Positions 23,026 to 33,528 of a stretch of 64,000 nt of DNA are shown here, piece after piece. The notes below the pieces were generated by a model that was not told the DNA's origin, did not search any database, and saw nothing but the letters and a program-made list of their open reading frames with translations. The translations under genes were made by a program, and so were the position numbers. The DNA comes from Paratinospora sagittata. Taxonomy: Eukaryota; Streptophyta; Magnoliopsida; Ranunculales; Menispermaceae. Within the stretch, counting starts at the first letter, position 1. Every line of letters starts with the position of its first letter. The stretch is from assembly GCA_035771175.1 (NCBI GenBank), contig CM069606.1, forward strand, positions 28,725,816-28,789,815. The letters are read 5' to 3'.

Positions 23026-23304
23026 AGGAACAAAACGACAAAAAATATTTTTTTACTGTTCTGACATGTACGTCCTTTTTGCCATCTTTTCAGAACAACT
23101 TTTCGTACAAAATCAATTTTCTATATTTGTAAGAGATATTCTTTGATTCACGAACCAGAATATTTTTTTATTCGTGTATCTGGAGAAAATCAGAATATTC
23201 ATGAAATGTGTAGTTGCCATTTTCGTGATAAATTCGAGCTGTTGCGAGTAAACGTTCATATTTGAAATTCAAATTCAAATGAACATCAACTTCATCTCTA
23301 CAAG

Positions 23305-23314
23305 TCTATAAATA
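23305..23314 (+). promoter_or_regulatory. TATA box of A1 3' LTR
   Basis: The sequence tctataaata is a canonical plant TATA box. Transcription starting about 30 bases downstream would put the paired octamers in U3 and the second hairpin array in the RNA leader. Confidence 0.6.
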
Positions 23315-23696
23315 CAGACACTTAATAATTTGTTAAGACCACCGAAAATTTTTTGAGCTAAAACACTTTTGAAAGTTAGTCGAATTTTCATATGGTCAAG
23401 AAAACGTTTAAGTCGCTTTGTTTTCAAAGAGTTTACTTTGAGACTTTACATATTCAAATGATTTTCATACTGAGTTAACATTCTATCTTTATCTACAAAT
23501 CGATTTGAAAGTTTGAACTGTTTTCACTCAAATTATTCAGCAATGTTTTTACTTATATCATTCTTGCTGAAAGAGAAATTTGAGAGATAGTTCATAGGAT
23601 ACAGATGTACTAAATTTCATATCTTGTATGCTGTATCAAGGTTGTAATAGTAGTTAGATAAACTACTGAGTTGATATTTTATATTCAACAAGGCCA

Positions 23697-23835
23697 GGTC
23701 TTCTCACCCGTAAGTTGGGATAGGTTGGTCTCACGCCTGTAAGCTGAGCAGTGCAACGGTTGTTCTCACACCCGCCAGTTGAGAAAAGGTGTAATGGTTT
23801 GATTCTCACTCGTAAAAGAATCCCTTAGTGATAAG
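23697..23835 (+). repeat. Leader hairpin array in A1 3' LTR
   Basis: Units of type ttctcacacccg with downstream ttgagaa, and gattctcactcgtaaaagaatc. One unit reads cgtaagttggga, with the stem partly lost. Confidence 0.6.
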
Positions 23836-24136
23836 GTTCAAAATCCTAACTGAGGAGGTTAGGTAGTGGACGTAAGCAAGTAGTCGAATCACTATAAATT
23901 GACTGTGCATATATTGTTTAATTTCTGCACTTTAATTTCTGCCATTGTAATTATTTTTAAATTGTCTAAGTGTCCAATTCACCCCCCCTCTTGGACATAT
24001 CTGGGCCAACACCCACATCATCCACTGGCCTCAAACTAGCCATCGTCGCAACCACATCATCAGTGGCTAATCTATCCTAGGTAGGTGGTCTCGATGCAGT
24101 TCTGCCTCAAAAAACAAAGACTGGTTGTCCGGGTAT

Positions 24137-24535
24137 CTAAAAGACAACCCTTTTGCCGAAGCAATCAATATGAGCGTGATATGCTGCCAGCCAATCCATA
24201 CCCAATATGGCATCGAACTCGAGGAACTCTAGAACTCTAAGGTCGATAGACATCTCATGGACCTCAAATCTAATAATGCATCCCACACATACCATGTTAG
24301 GGTAAATCCTCTCACCGGCCGCCATACTCAAAATCAACGGAGTACTAGTCCTAGCAGGAGATATTCTCAATCTATCTACCACACTACCAGATATAAACGA
24401 CAAAGTAGAACCAGCATCAATTAAGACATATATCAAAGAATCACAAATGTTGATTATACCTTCGATTAACTGCTTACTGCCCTCTGGATCTGCCGACGTT
24501 ATTGTTCGAGCCTGCTTCCTGGTAGCAACTGGCAT
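24137..24535 (-). pseudogene. Gypsy C aspartic protease
   Basis: The open frame gives a retropepsin-like protease of Ty3/gypsy type. It shows IYVLIDAGSTLSFIS (catalytic Asp followed by Ala-Gly instead of the usual Ser/Thr-Gly) and FDAILGMDWLAAYHAHIDC, which is the conserved end of the domain. It lies downstream of the Gag zinc knuckle in the correct order and continues until the end of the preserved C interior. The frame is open over 132 codons, so this is one of the better preserved domains here, but the downstream pol has gone. Confidence 0.85.
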
Positions 24536-24564
24536 CGGACTAAACTGTGTAGCAGATACCCTCA

Positions 24565-24612
24565 GTGGACACTGGTTCCTCTTGTGTCCCCGAGCTTCAT
24601 AACCAAAGGAAA
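24565..24612 (-). pseudogene. Gypsy C Gag zinc knuckle, mutated
   Basis: The minus strand reads SFGYEARGHKRNQCP. The spacing is that of a CCHC knuckle (Cx2Cx4Hx4C) but the first two Cys are Ser and Tyr, so zinc binding would be lost. The knuckle would normally bind element RNA. The surrounding 24536-24969 is Gag linker in broken frames. Confidence 0.6.
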
Positions 24613-24969
24613 CTAGCGGCCTTGGCGCTCAAGGTGCTGAAGATGCAGCCTGCGACTCTACCACGGCTGTATGTTGCCCAAAATGCCTGACTGCACTCTG
24701 CTGCTGCAGGGCCTGCCTGAAGCCTGTACACTCTGGCCTGCAACTGACACTAGGGCGGAGGCTACAGATGCCTCATACCCGCTTCCACCATATCTCTTAT
24801 TCTTATTCTTCTGGTTCTTCCTATCACCGAAATACTAACCCACTGACCCTGTCGGTTGAATCTATACTGAAGGAGTTGTATGTGTCTGAACCGTGACTGA
24901 TGTCCTCATCCGTGAGTAAGCCTCCGTAGTCTCAAAATCAGCATCCTGCATCAACGCCTGGGCGTAAGT

Positions 24970-25704
24970 CTATGCGCCAGCAAAAGCTAAAACCTGACGG
25001 ATACGGTCACAAAACCCATCCCGTAACCTCTGCATGCGTAGGTGATCAGTCGACACCATCTTTAGAGCGAAGAGTGCCAATCGGTTAAACTCCTGCTCGT
25101 ACTCCCTCACTGACCGACTGCCCTGGGTCAGGTGTATGAACTTGGTCTTCCTCTGATCTCGCTCTAACCTCGGGTAGAACTCCTCAAAGAAAAGCTCTTT
25201 AAACTTGGTCCATGTCTGGATCTTATCGACCGTGCGATCCAATCTCAGCCACCAATCATCAGCCTTCTTGACGGGCTTAAATCTGGTCAACCTCACTCTG
25301 TCAACCTCAGAAGCCTGCATGTCATCGAAAATGGTCTTCATCCTCCCAAGCCATCTCTTAGCAGTCTCAATGCAAAGGCCTCTAACAAACTCCATCGTGT
25401 TTTTCATTTGGAAGGCCTTCATGAGCTTCTCGTACCTCCCAGTCTCAGACCTCTGCTCTAGGATCCCCACAGCCTCAGCCTGAACATCGGCATGAACCTC
25501 AGCTGGTCTAGCTCTATCACTCATAGCCATGCCAACACTGCTGTGCTCCCCCTCAACTGGAACACCCTGTTGTGGCTGCCTGTTGCCCTGAACCTGGGCA
25601 AGCAGTGCTAGTATCTAAGTCTGCTGCTACTGCATCTGGTTCTGAGCAGCCTGTTGAGCAGCTAGTAAGGCCTCAATCTGCCTAAAGCGCTCATCCGGGT
25701 CCAT
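24970..25704 (-). pseudogene. gag: Gypsy C Gag
   Basis: Chromovirus-type Gag capsid protein. Translation probably began at the ATG at 25704 (MDPDERFRQIEALLAAQQ); two stop codons near 25610-25630 look like CAG-to-TAG changes. From 25530 the frame is open and gives ADDWWLRLDRTVDKIQTW, FKELFFEEFYPRLERDQR, and a region ending VREYEQEFNRLALFA, all matching the Retrotrans_gag domain (WWxxxx, TWxxFKxxFxxxYFP, SVxEYExEFxRLSRFA). The protein is the right length up to the linker. It sits directly after the primer site. Confidence 0.85.
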
Positions 25705-25880
25705 GGTTGGTTCTGAATTTCCTCTCTTGTAAATCTGAAATTTACAAATAAGGAAAAGTCCATCAGAATCACAATCCATGAGAGTTGTTATCCCTAAGAT
25801 AACTACCCATAATCATACCCATAAAAGAAATCATAATATCTTATAAGTATTTTATTTTTTTAAGGTTTTTAAATAAAACA

Positions 25881-25899
25881 CTCGCTCTAACACCAAAGT
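25881..25899 (-). promoter_or_regulatory. Primer binding site of gypsy C
   Basis: The minus strand reads ACTTTGGTGTTAGAGCGAG next to the LTR end. It resembles tggtatcagagc, the iMet primer site, with two changes. The family of gypsy elements that use iMet includes the chromoviruses, consistent with the Gag. Confidence 0.6.
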
Positions 25900-27334
25900 T
25901 GTCACGACCCACTATCTGTGACGTCATGACCGGCACGAACCTCGGGTATATCCTCCCTCGATATCCCTGGCATCCCGTCAGCCTTTTAATAACACACCAT
26001 AATGCCAATAATCAACATCAAAACACATAGACAATAATAGATCATTAATGTAAAAGCGTACCCAAATGACAACCATATTTTTTTTCTAAGTCTATAATGT
26101 TCAAAATATACAAAATCCTACTTAACCATAAATTGCAACCCATCTACGTGTTAAGTATAAGCATTAGGTGTTACATAGTACAATTTATCAAAATAAATGC
26201 AAAAAAATACTAAACACCTACGTTACAAAAGTGTAGGGAAAATGCTCGCAGCTAAGCTTTTCCCTTCCCCTTCCTATTCGAACCTGAAAGGATAAAAGTG
26301 AGGAGATAGCTACAACAAGCTCAATGAATGTTTTCTACAAGTGGCAACATATATATGCATTTATGTAAAACATTGCTAGATCATTAAAACCATTTAAATA
26401 TCATGGATACAAATAAGATTACATACATGCTCAATATAATGCATCATGTCATATACAAGACAATGCATATCATTTATAAACATGCTCATGCAATCCTAAC
26501 ACCTCTTGAGTAAGAATCAATACAAGGGTCTGAGTTCGCGACACCCATCGCCCGATCAACCTCTTACCCGTATTCTATTAGAATTCCTAGGATTGTATGA
26601 ACCACAGGATCTGCCCACCAAGACAAATACCATGCCTAGGCGAATCCTAACATACACAACCCATGGAAATCCTCTGCTAGGTCCACAATTAGGGATCACC
26701 ACTAGACTTACGAGATTCCCCGAAGAAAATCCAAACTAGGAGACTCTACCCAATTGCTAACCCTATTAGACTATGCTCAAATACATTTCATGAGACATTA
26801 AATCATGCATACTACAATAGATAAGTATTTAAAACACATTTTTATACTACAATGCCACATATAGAAAACAACAAATAAAGAAACATTCACAACTTGATTG
26901 GCTAGACTTAGCCAATCCAATTTCCAACCACAAGAGAAGCAATAGAATGCCACAATCACCCAAATGCACCTCAATCCCTAATTGGCCTATTTGGTTTACT
27001 TAGATCAACCATAAATCCTGAAACAACATGGTTTATGCAAAACTAAAAATCAGTCCAAGTATGCCAACCAACCATGTTTAAACCCAAATCAAATGCCAAT
27101 TAAGATTCTAAAATGATTATGTTAGTACACCCAAAAGGGGGGGTGAATTGGGTGTCATGGCCGTTTTTAATCTTTTCTAATTTCTTATGAGATTCCTTGA
27201 CTCAATTGGGTTCAATGCATAAATAAATCTAATGAGCATAAAGTAAAATGTGAAAAGTAAAGTACACAAGCATTTATAGTGGTTCCGCTGCGCCTACATC
27301 CACTACCTAATCTTTCAATTAGGATTTGAAACTC

Positions 27335-27560
27335 CACTAACTGATCTTCTTACATGTGAAGATCAAACCGGTACACTTTCTCAACTAACGGGTGTGAGAA
27401 GACCGTTTATCCTTTTTCCAGGCTAAAGAAGAACCCATGTTCCTTTTGTGGGCTAAGGAAGAACCGTGTATCCTTTTTTCGGGCTAAGGAAGAACCCATG
27501 TTTCTTTTATTAGCTAAGGAAGTACCCACACATCCTTTTCAAGAGAAAGGATGAAACTAG
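27335..27560 (-). repeat. Hairpin array in L-family solo LTR
   Basis: Units such as atcctttt/aaggat-type stems around gggcta loops repeat six to seven times in reverse orientation, matching the array at 12465-12870. Confidence 0.6.
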
Positions 27561-28269
27561 TTGTGATTCCAACATTGGAATCACAAGTGATATTAAGTCT
27601 CTTTACTTGGTTTTTTTCAAACCATGAAACATTCCAAAAGACTGAAAATAGTGAATCTAATGTTTGTTCTAAGTGATTAGAACAATTACAATAAAGCTCA
27701 TAAATTCAAATACCAAATACAAGATATGGAAATTTAAGCTCAAGGTGAAGAGAGACCTTACAATGATTTATACCTTTCTTGCAACCATATTTGCTCAAGA
27801 AAATGTTAGCTCAGTATGAAAACCTTTTGAGTACGTAAAGTCTCAAAGAAAACTACTATGAAAACATATCAACTTAAACATTTTCTTGACCAGAGAACTC
27901 GACTAACTTTTGAAAAGTGTTTTAACTCAGAGAATTTTTGGTGGTCTTAAAAAATTGTTAAGTGTCTGTATTTATAGACATGTTGAGATGAAGTTGTTGT
28001 TCATTTGAATTTGAATTTCAAATATGAACGTTTACTCACAACAGCTAGAATATACCACAAAAATGGCAACTGCACAATTCATGAATATTCTATTTTTCTC
28101 CAGATACATGAATAAGGAAAGTTTTAGAAGACGTGGTTCGTGAATCAGAGAATATCTCTTACAAATATAAAAAATTGATTTTGTACAAAAAGTTGTACTA
28201 AAAAGGTGGCAAAAAATACGTACATTTCAGAACAGTAAAAATATCATTTTTTTTCGTTTTGTTCCTTTG

Positions 28270-28815
28270 AGGGCGCTCGTAGAATATCAGTGTCCTACTG
28301 AACAATGAAGTGAAGGCACTACTAAGTAGTAAGCGTCTTGACTTGCTTTGAAAATTAAACTACTTAAAGCATGAGGGCGCTACTTCGCAGTAAGCGTCCT
28401 ATTTTTTTTTAAAACGCAAAACATATGAGAGCGCTACTCAAGAGTAAGCGTCCTGAACTATTGAAAATAGTTTTAAAATAATGTTCAAGTGCGCTGACAG
28501 ACGGTGATCATCCTGAAAGTTACGTAAGTTGATTTTAAAGATGAGGGCGCTTCTATACAAGTAGCGTCCTGATAATTTATTCAACTTTTAAATTATCAGC
28601 GTCCTTAAAGATAGAAATCACTTAAAGATAAAAGAAAATCTTTCAATGATCTAAAACTAAGTCAATGTCCTTACATTCTCAAAGGTTGATAAAAGAAAGG
28701 TCACTACTAACGAGTAAGTGTCCTTATTAAATAAATCAACTCAACCTTGAGCGTCCTAATATTTTATTAGCGTCTTGACTCATCAAGTCCAGGAGGGCGC
28801 TGCTAAAACATTAGC
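28270..28815 (-). repeat. Paired-octamer array in L-family solo LTR
   Basis: A clean pair is agggcgct at 28374-28381 facing agcgtcct at 28393-28400, an 11-base spacer. Confidence 0.65.
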
Positions 28816-30861
28816 GTCCTGAAAGAATTTATAAAAGCGGTTTTTTATTTCTCAATTAAAACACGACAAAACATAATGTTTCTTTTAATCAAATCAAATA
28901 CTTTAGAAATTAACAATTAAACAATCCAACAAGATTTTGATAAAAATCAAAACAATTTTGATTATTTTTGAAAACTTTGTAGAACTATCATTTTAATCAA
29001 AACTAATGCAAATATGAATCAAAATAGTTTAAAAACATAGATCAAACATTTTGAATACTTGAAAATCATTTTTAAAGAATACTTAATGCATAAATGAGTT
29101 TTATCAAAACTATGCATATGTGAAGTATTAATGCATGAAATTTAGAAAGATTGAGCAATAGGAAATGCAAGAAGGTTATATCCTAATTCTAGACACATAA
29201 AGACTCTGAACCTTTTTGTCTTCATTCCTTCAAGTTGTCCAAACTTTAAGTATGGTTAATCTTTTGCTTGAGAGACTTCTTGAACTTGAAGACTTAGATC
29301 TTGTATTGACTCTTTTCCATCTTTAGGGGCTGAGGTATACTAGATAGAAACATTAGCACCATTTGTTATATTATTTGTAAGCATCAAAACACTTAGGAGA
29401 AAAACTAAGTGCAAAACCACTTAGATCAACAGATTATACATATGAGCCAATCCCATATTGCTCAATTCAACCATTTAAAATCAAATTAAACCATACATAA
29501 CCCAATTGAATGCAATAGGTTGATCCCCATGATCTAACCACTATAATACAAAGCATTCAATCATAATTAGGGTCAAGTAGACTATTTATCAAGTCAATTT
29601 CATCAATTGACTAAGTCTAAGTCAAAATCCCCAAATTTGGGCAAATTCCCAAATTCATTGAAATTTCCCAAATTACATGGTTTAGGCCAAAATTACATTA
29701 CACTAGGGTTATCCACTAATCAAAATCAGTAAATTGGACTACTATACATCCACATTTACCTATGTATTCAACCTAAATCACATGCAAATTGAATAGGAAA
29801 CCCTAAGTCCAAAATCATAATTTAGGTCAAATACCTATAACCTTACCAATTTCTTGTTAGAAATTGGGGGTTTCACCATTTATGGACTCCCAACATCCTC
29901 TAGATTAACATATCTCAAATGCAAGACTTAATTCCAAAATATATTTTCCACCACCTTCCTTAAATTTCGGGATTCATAAGTGAAAAACACCCATTAGGTC
30001 AAAAGCAAGCTTGCATGCATGAATGAAAGTGATAGAAGGAAGAAAAATGAGAAAGAATGAGAAAGAAATGATTACTTTGGGGATTCTTGAGCAAGAATGC
30101 ACCTAAAACCCCAACTTTTCCCTTCGTTTTCTCCTCTCCCCTTCCTTTCCTCTTCTTCAAGCTCCTTAGCCTCTTTTGGAAGTGAAAAATAAGAGAAATC
30201 ACGTCTCAACGGCTTATATTGAAGAGGTTAAGTGGCACTTTGGGCCCACACTTTAAAAAAACACTTTAATAAAAGAAACAGTTTTTCTGCTGCAATTACT
30301 TGCACTTAGATAATCAATTTCTTGCACACTACTCACCAATTCAACATCTTAACCGTTAAAAAGTTTTATGAGTCAATTACCAACCTCTGGTAAACTTTGA
30401 GCTCAATCCAACAGTGGAATTGCGAGATCCAAACGTTTGATCAAAACTGCGCAAGAAACTCTGCAAATTCGAGAAATAGTGTTTGGAGTCTTATACCTTA
30501 CAGTATACAACTCCGATCAAGATCTTCACCGTTCATAATGAAGGTCTATCAGAAAAGAATAAGCTGAAAAACTTTCAGCTCAATCGGACCACGGATCTAG
30601 GAGATCAATCCATTGATGTAATCGGTGACAGAAATTTCTTCCTCCTTAGAGTGAGCTCCACTGATCCAAAACACTGTTTTCGACATGTTTCGACGTCGAA
30701 CGGGTCTCCGATCATCCCAAAACTTCACGCGCACTCTAAATGACGTAAAATCATGAAAATACACTCGAACCAACGCCTGTCGAGGATCATATACGTATAC
30801 GTACACTTATAAGAGTACTCTACGGGTCAAAATGATGTCATTCTAAGGTACAAGCGTTACA

Positions 30862-31530
30862 GTTCTAGTAGTTACTAAGGTTAGAGTGAGCATTCTGGTT
30901 TGATTAGTAGAGTTTTTCCTTTCCATTCTGCTACCCTGAAGCAACTGCTCTCTTTCCCATATTTCGCCTATGTTCCCATTCAAGCTTTTCCTACTCAAAA
31001 ATCATTGCCTTGTTTACCAAATCTCAGAAGTTGTTCAACTCAAGAAAGGCAAGAGCCTATCTAATGTCGGGCTTGAGACCATTGAAGAATTTTTTGACTT
31101 TATCTCGTTCCGTTGAGATAGTGGAAAGAGAGAAAATCTAGAGTTCAGTAAACTTGGCAGTGTATTCCCAAACTGTCATGGATCCTTGATAGAGTCGCGC
31201 AAACTCCTGTCTCTTCTTTCTTTTGACAACGTTGGGGAAGTAATTAATGAATTGAGACACAAAATTTGACAACGGCATGGTGGCGATTTCCACCAACTAT
31301 TTGCAATACCAACCAGCTGGTAAGCCACTAGGGAATCTTTCTTTCGTCGGGCAGTCCCATAGTATCCAGAGCTTTGCGGGCTTCATCAAGCCACGTTTGG
31401 GCTTCATCTGAGTCTAGTTTTCCATCGAAGGTGATGGGTTTTAGCCGTTTGTATTTGATGATTTGATTGATCATTTGATCCATCTGATACTTGACCGGAT
31501 CGACCAATGGTTGATGGGTCACAACATGTT
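30862..31530 (-). pseudogene. gag: Gypsy D Gag, middle and C-terminal part
   Basis: Minus-strand coding remnant of a Ty3/gypsy Gag. From 31522 it gives QMINQIIKYKRLKP then ITFDGKLDSDEAQTWLDE (the conserved start of the Retrotrans_gag domain, FxGxxDPxxAxxWL). Further on, in shifted frames, VKKFFNGLKPDIR near 31065-31105 is the usual FLxGLRPDIR block. The N-terminal part of the same gene lies 30 kb away at 61402-61698, separated by the A2/A3 block, and the zinc knuckle and link to the protease at 5301-5579 are lost. Several stops and frameshifts are present. Confidence 0.8.
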
Positions 31531-31885
31531 TGTTATCTTAATGAACCCCATGATATGAATGTTTTAATGATTCCAAATATCTCTGGTTTGTATATCTAAT
31601 GATCTTGTCAAGTGTTTTAGATTTATCAAGAATCAAGATCAAGGAACTATGCTCACAAGCCTATGGGATATCACAACTAAAGTTTAGAGTCTGTCAATAC
31701 TTAGAATGTAAAGTCTATCGATCAATTTGCTCTCAGCAAGAATTAATCAGTTTCATATCTTGATCTTCACATTTTAAAGATATTTCTATGGCTTTTAAAG
31801 TATTTGATTTGATCAGAAAATATCATGATTTCAATCATGTTTTATTGAACTTTAATTGAGAAATCAAAAACCTTTTTTATAGTCT

Positions 31886-32427
31886 TTCAAGACGCTAATG
31901 TTTTAGCAGCACCCTCCTAGACTTGATAAGTCAAGACGCTGATAAAATATTAGGACGCTCAAGGTTGAATTTAACTAATTCATAAGGGCGCTTACTTGTA
32001 AGTAGCGACCTTCCTTTAATCAACCTTTGAAAGTGTCAAGACGCTGACTTAGCTTAAGCTCGCTGGAAGTTCTCTTAGTTCTTAATTGATTTCTATCATT
32101 AAGGATGTTGATAGTTATAAGTTGAATAAACTATCAGGACGCTACTTGTACAGGAGCGCCCTCATCCTTAGAATCAACTTAATAACTTTAAGGGCACTTA
32201 CTATCCTTCAGCGCACTTAATATTGTTTTAAAATTTCAGAACGCTTACTTATGAGTAGCGTCCTCGTGCGTTGAAGTAATTTTAAAACAAAGCAGAACGC
32301 TAACTATCGAGTAGCTCCCTCATGACTTAAGTCATTTAATTGCCAAAGAAAGCCAAGAAGCTTACGATTCAGTAGCACCCTCACTTCATTGTTCAGTACG
32401 ACATTGATGCTCTATGAGCGCCCTCGA
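31886..32427 (+). repeat. Paired-octamer array in A2 5' LTR
   Basis: The example pair is aggacgct at 32136-32143 facing agcgccct at 32155-32162. Ten or so octamers alternate over 540 bases. Confidence 0.7.
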
Positions 32428-33099
32428 AGAAACAAAACGACAAAAATAATATTTTTGTTGTTCTGACATGTACATCCTTTTCACCATCTTTTTAGAACAA
32501 CTTTTCGTAAAAAAATTCAACTTTTTGTATTTGTAAGAGATATTATTAGATTCCTGAGCCACGTCTCTTAAACTTTCCTTATTCGTGAATTTGGAAAAAA
32601 TTAGAATGTTCATAAAAGATGCAGTTGCCATTTTCATGATACATTCTAGCTGTTGTGAGTAAACGTTCGTATTTGAAATTCAAATTCAAATGAACAACAA
32701 CCTCATCTTTACAAGTCTTTATATACCAGCACTTAACAATCTGTTAAGGCCCCCCAAAAATTCTCTTAGCCAAAACACTTTCGAAAGTTAGCCAAATTTT
32801 TATCTGATTCAAAAAGCTTAAGTTATTTTGGTTTCAAAGCACTTTCTTTGAATCTTTGCTTATTCCAAAGATTTTCATATTGAGATAAATTTTTATATTT
32901 ATCTGAAAATCTATTTGAAAGCTTGAACTGTTTTCACTCAGATTTTTAGCACTGTTTTAACTTAGATCATTCTTGCTGAAAGAGAAATTTGAGAGATAGT
33001 TCATAGGATACAATTGTACTCAATTTCATATCCTGTATACTGTATTCAGGTTGATATAAACTACTGAGTTGATATTCTTGTATTCAACAAGTTTCGATC

Positions 33100-33290
33100 T
33101 TCTCACACCAGTAAGTTGAGAAACGACAGTTCTCACACCCGTAAGTTGAGAAAAATTTAGGTTTGTCTCACACCCGGAAGTTGTGATAGGTTGGTCTCAG
33201 GCCCGCAAGTTGAGCAGTGTAATGGTTGTTCTCACACCCGCAAGTTGAGAAAAGGTGTAACGGTTTGATTCTCACCCGTAAGAGAATCCC
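33100..33290 (+). repeat. Leader hairpin array in A2 5' LTR
   Basis: Six units in tandem. Units 1, 2 and 5 have stem ttctca/tgagaa with loops around cacccgtaagt (33100-33122, 33130-33152, 33229-33251). Units 3 and 4 are weaker. Unit 6 has a different stem, gattctc/gagaatc, with loop acccgtaa (33267-33288). Confidence 0.75.
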
Positions 33291-33473
33291 TTAGTGATAA
33301 GTTTAAAATCCTAACTGAGGAGGTTAGGTAGTGGACATAGGCAAGTAGCCGAACGACTATAAATCGACAGTGCATGTTTATTTATATTCCGCACTTTAAC
33401 TTTTCCATTGCAATTAATTTTAAATTATCTAAGTGTCCAATTCACCTCCTTTTTGGACATACCTGGGCCAACA

Positions 33474-33489
33474 ATTGGTATCAGAGTAG
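33474..33489 (+). promoter_or_regulatory. tRNA-iMet primer binding site of A2
   Basis: The sequence attggtatcagagtag follows the LTR end directly and contains the tggtatcagag core used by most plant Ty1/copia elements. Confidence 0.9.
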
Positions 33490-33528
33490 TGTTGCTCTTC
33501 AAAGAAACTTCACAATTTCTTTGATATC

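Larger units (their letters stand above)
22126..24011 (+). mobile_element. A1 3' LTR
   Basis: It runs from TGTTATCTCAATGAACC to TCTGGGCCAACA, 1,886 bases. It contains, in order, the paired-octamer array (22473-23025), a conserved block gagtaaacgttcata (23246-23260), TATA box tctataaata (23305-23314), the leader hairpin array (23697-23835) and the terminal block ggtagtgg/actataaat. The downstream base run cccac belongs to gypsy C; no matching duplication survives at the truncated 5' end. Confidence 0.9.
24012..25899 (-). mobile_element. Gypsy C interior (gag-protease only)
   Basis: On the minus strand this runs from the primer site (25881-25899) through gag, zinc knuckle and protease and then stops at A1. 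Reverse transcriptase, RNase H and integrase are absent from the window: they were removed together with the start of the C 3' LTR and most of the A1 5' LTR. Confidence 0.8.
27120..29431 (-). mobile_element. Solo LTR, L-family, inserted in gypsy C LTR
   Basis: On the minus strand it begins TGTTGATCTAAGTGG and ends GGGTGTACTAACA. A perfect 5-bp duplication, gatta, flanks it (27115-27119 and 29432-29436), and the flanking C LTR joins cleanly when compared with the 14407-16659 copy. It is a second member of the family at 10326-13085. It holds both arrays. Confidence 0.93.
25900..30861 (-). mobile_element. Gypsy C, 5' LTR (interrupted)
   Basis: The LTR reads on the minus strand from TGTAACGCTTG (30861) to GGGTCGTGACA (25900). 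It is about 2.65 kb after removal of the solo LTR at 27120-29431. It matches the 14407-16659 piece over its whole shared length. To its right gypsy D gag resumes, after a gttctag that also ends the B2 fragment left of 14407. Confidence 0.85.
31531..33473 (+). mobile_element. A2 5' LTR
   Basis: It runs from TGTTATCTTAATGAACC to CCTGGGCCAACA, 1,943 bases. The preceding atgtt is nearly repeated as atgtc after the A3 3' LTR at 61402-61406, so this is the left end of the original insertion into gypsy D gag. It has the octamer array, a ctttatatac TATA variant at 32717-32726 and the clearest A-family leader hairpin array. Confidence 0.92.
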
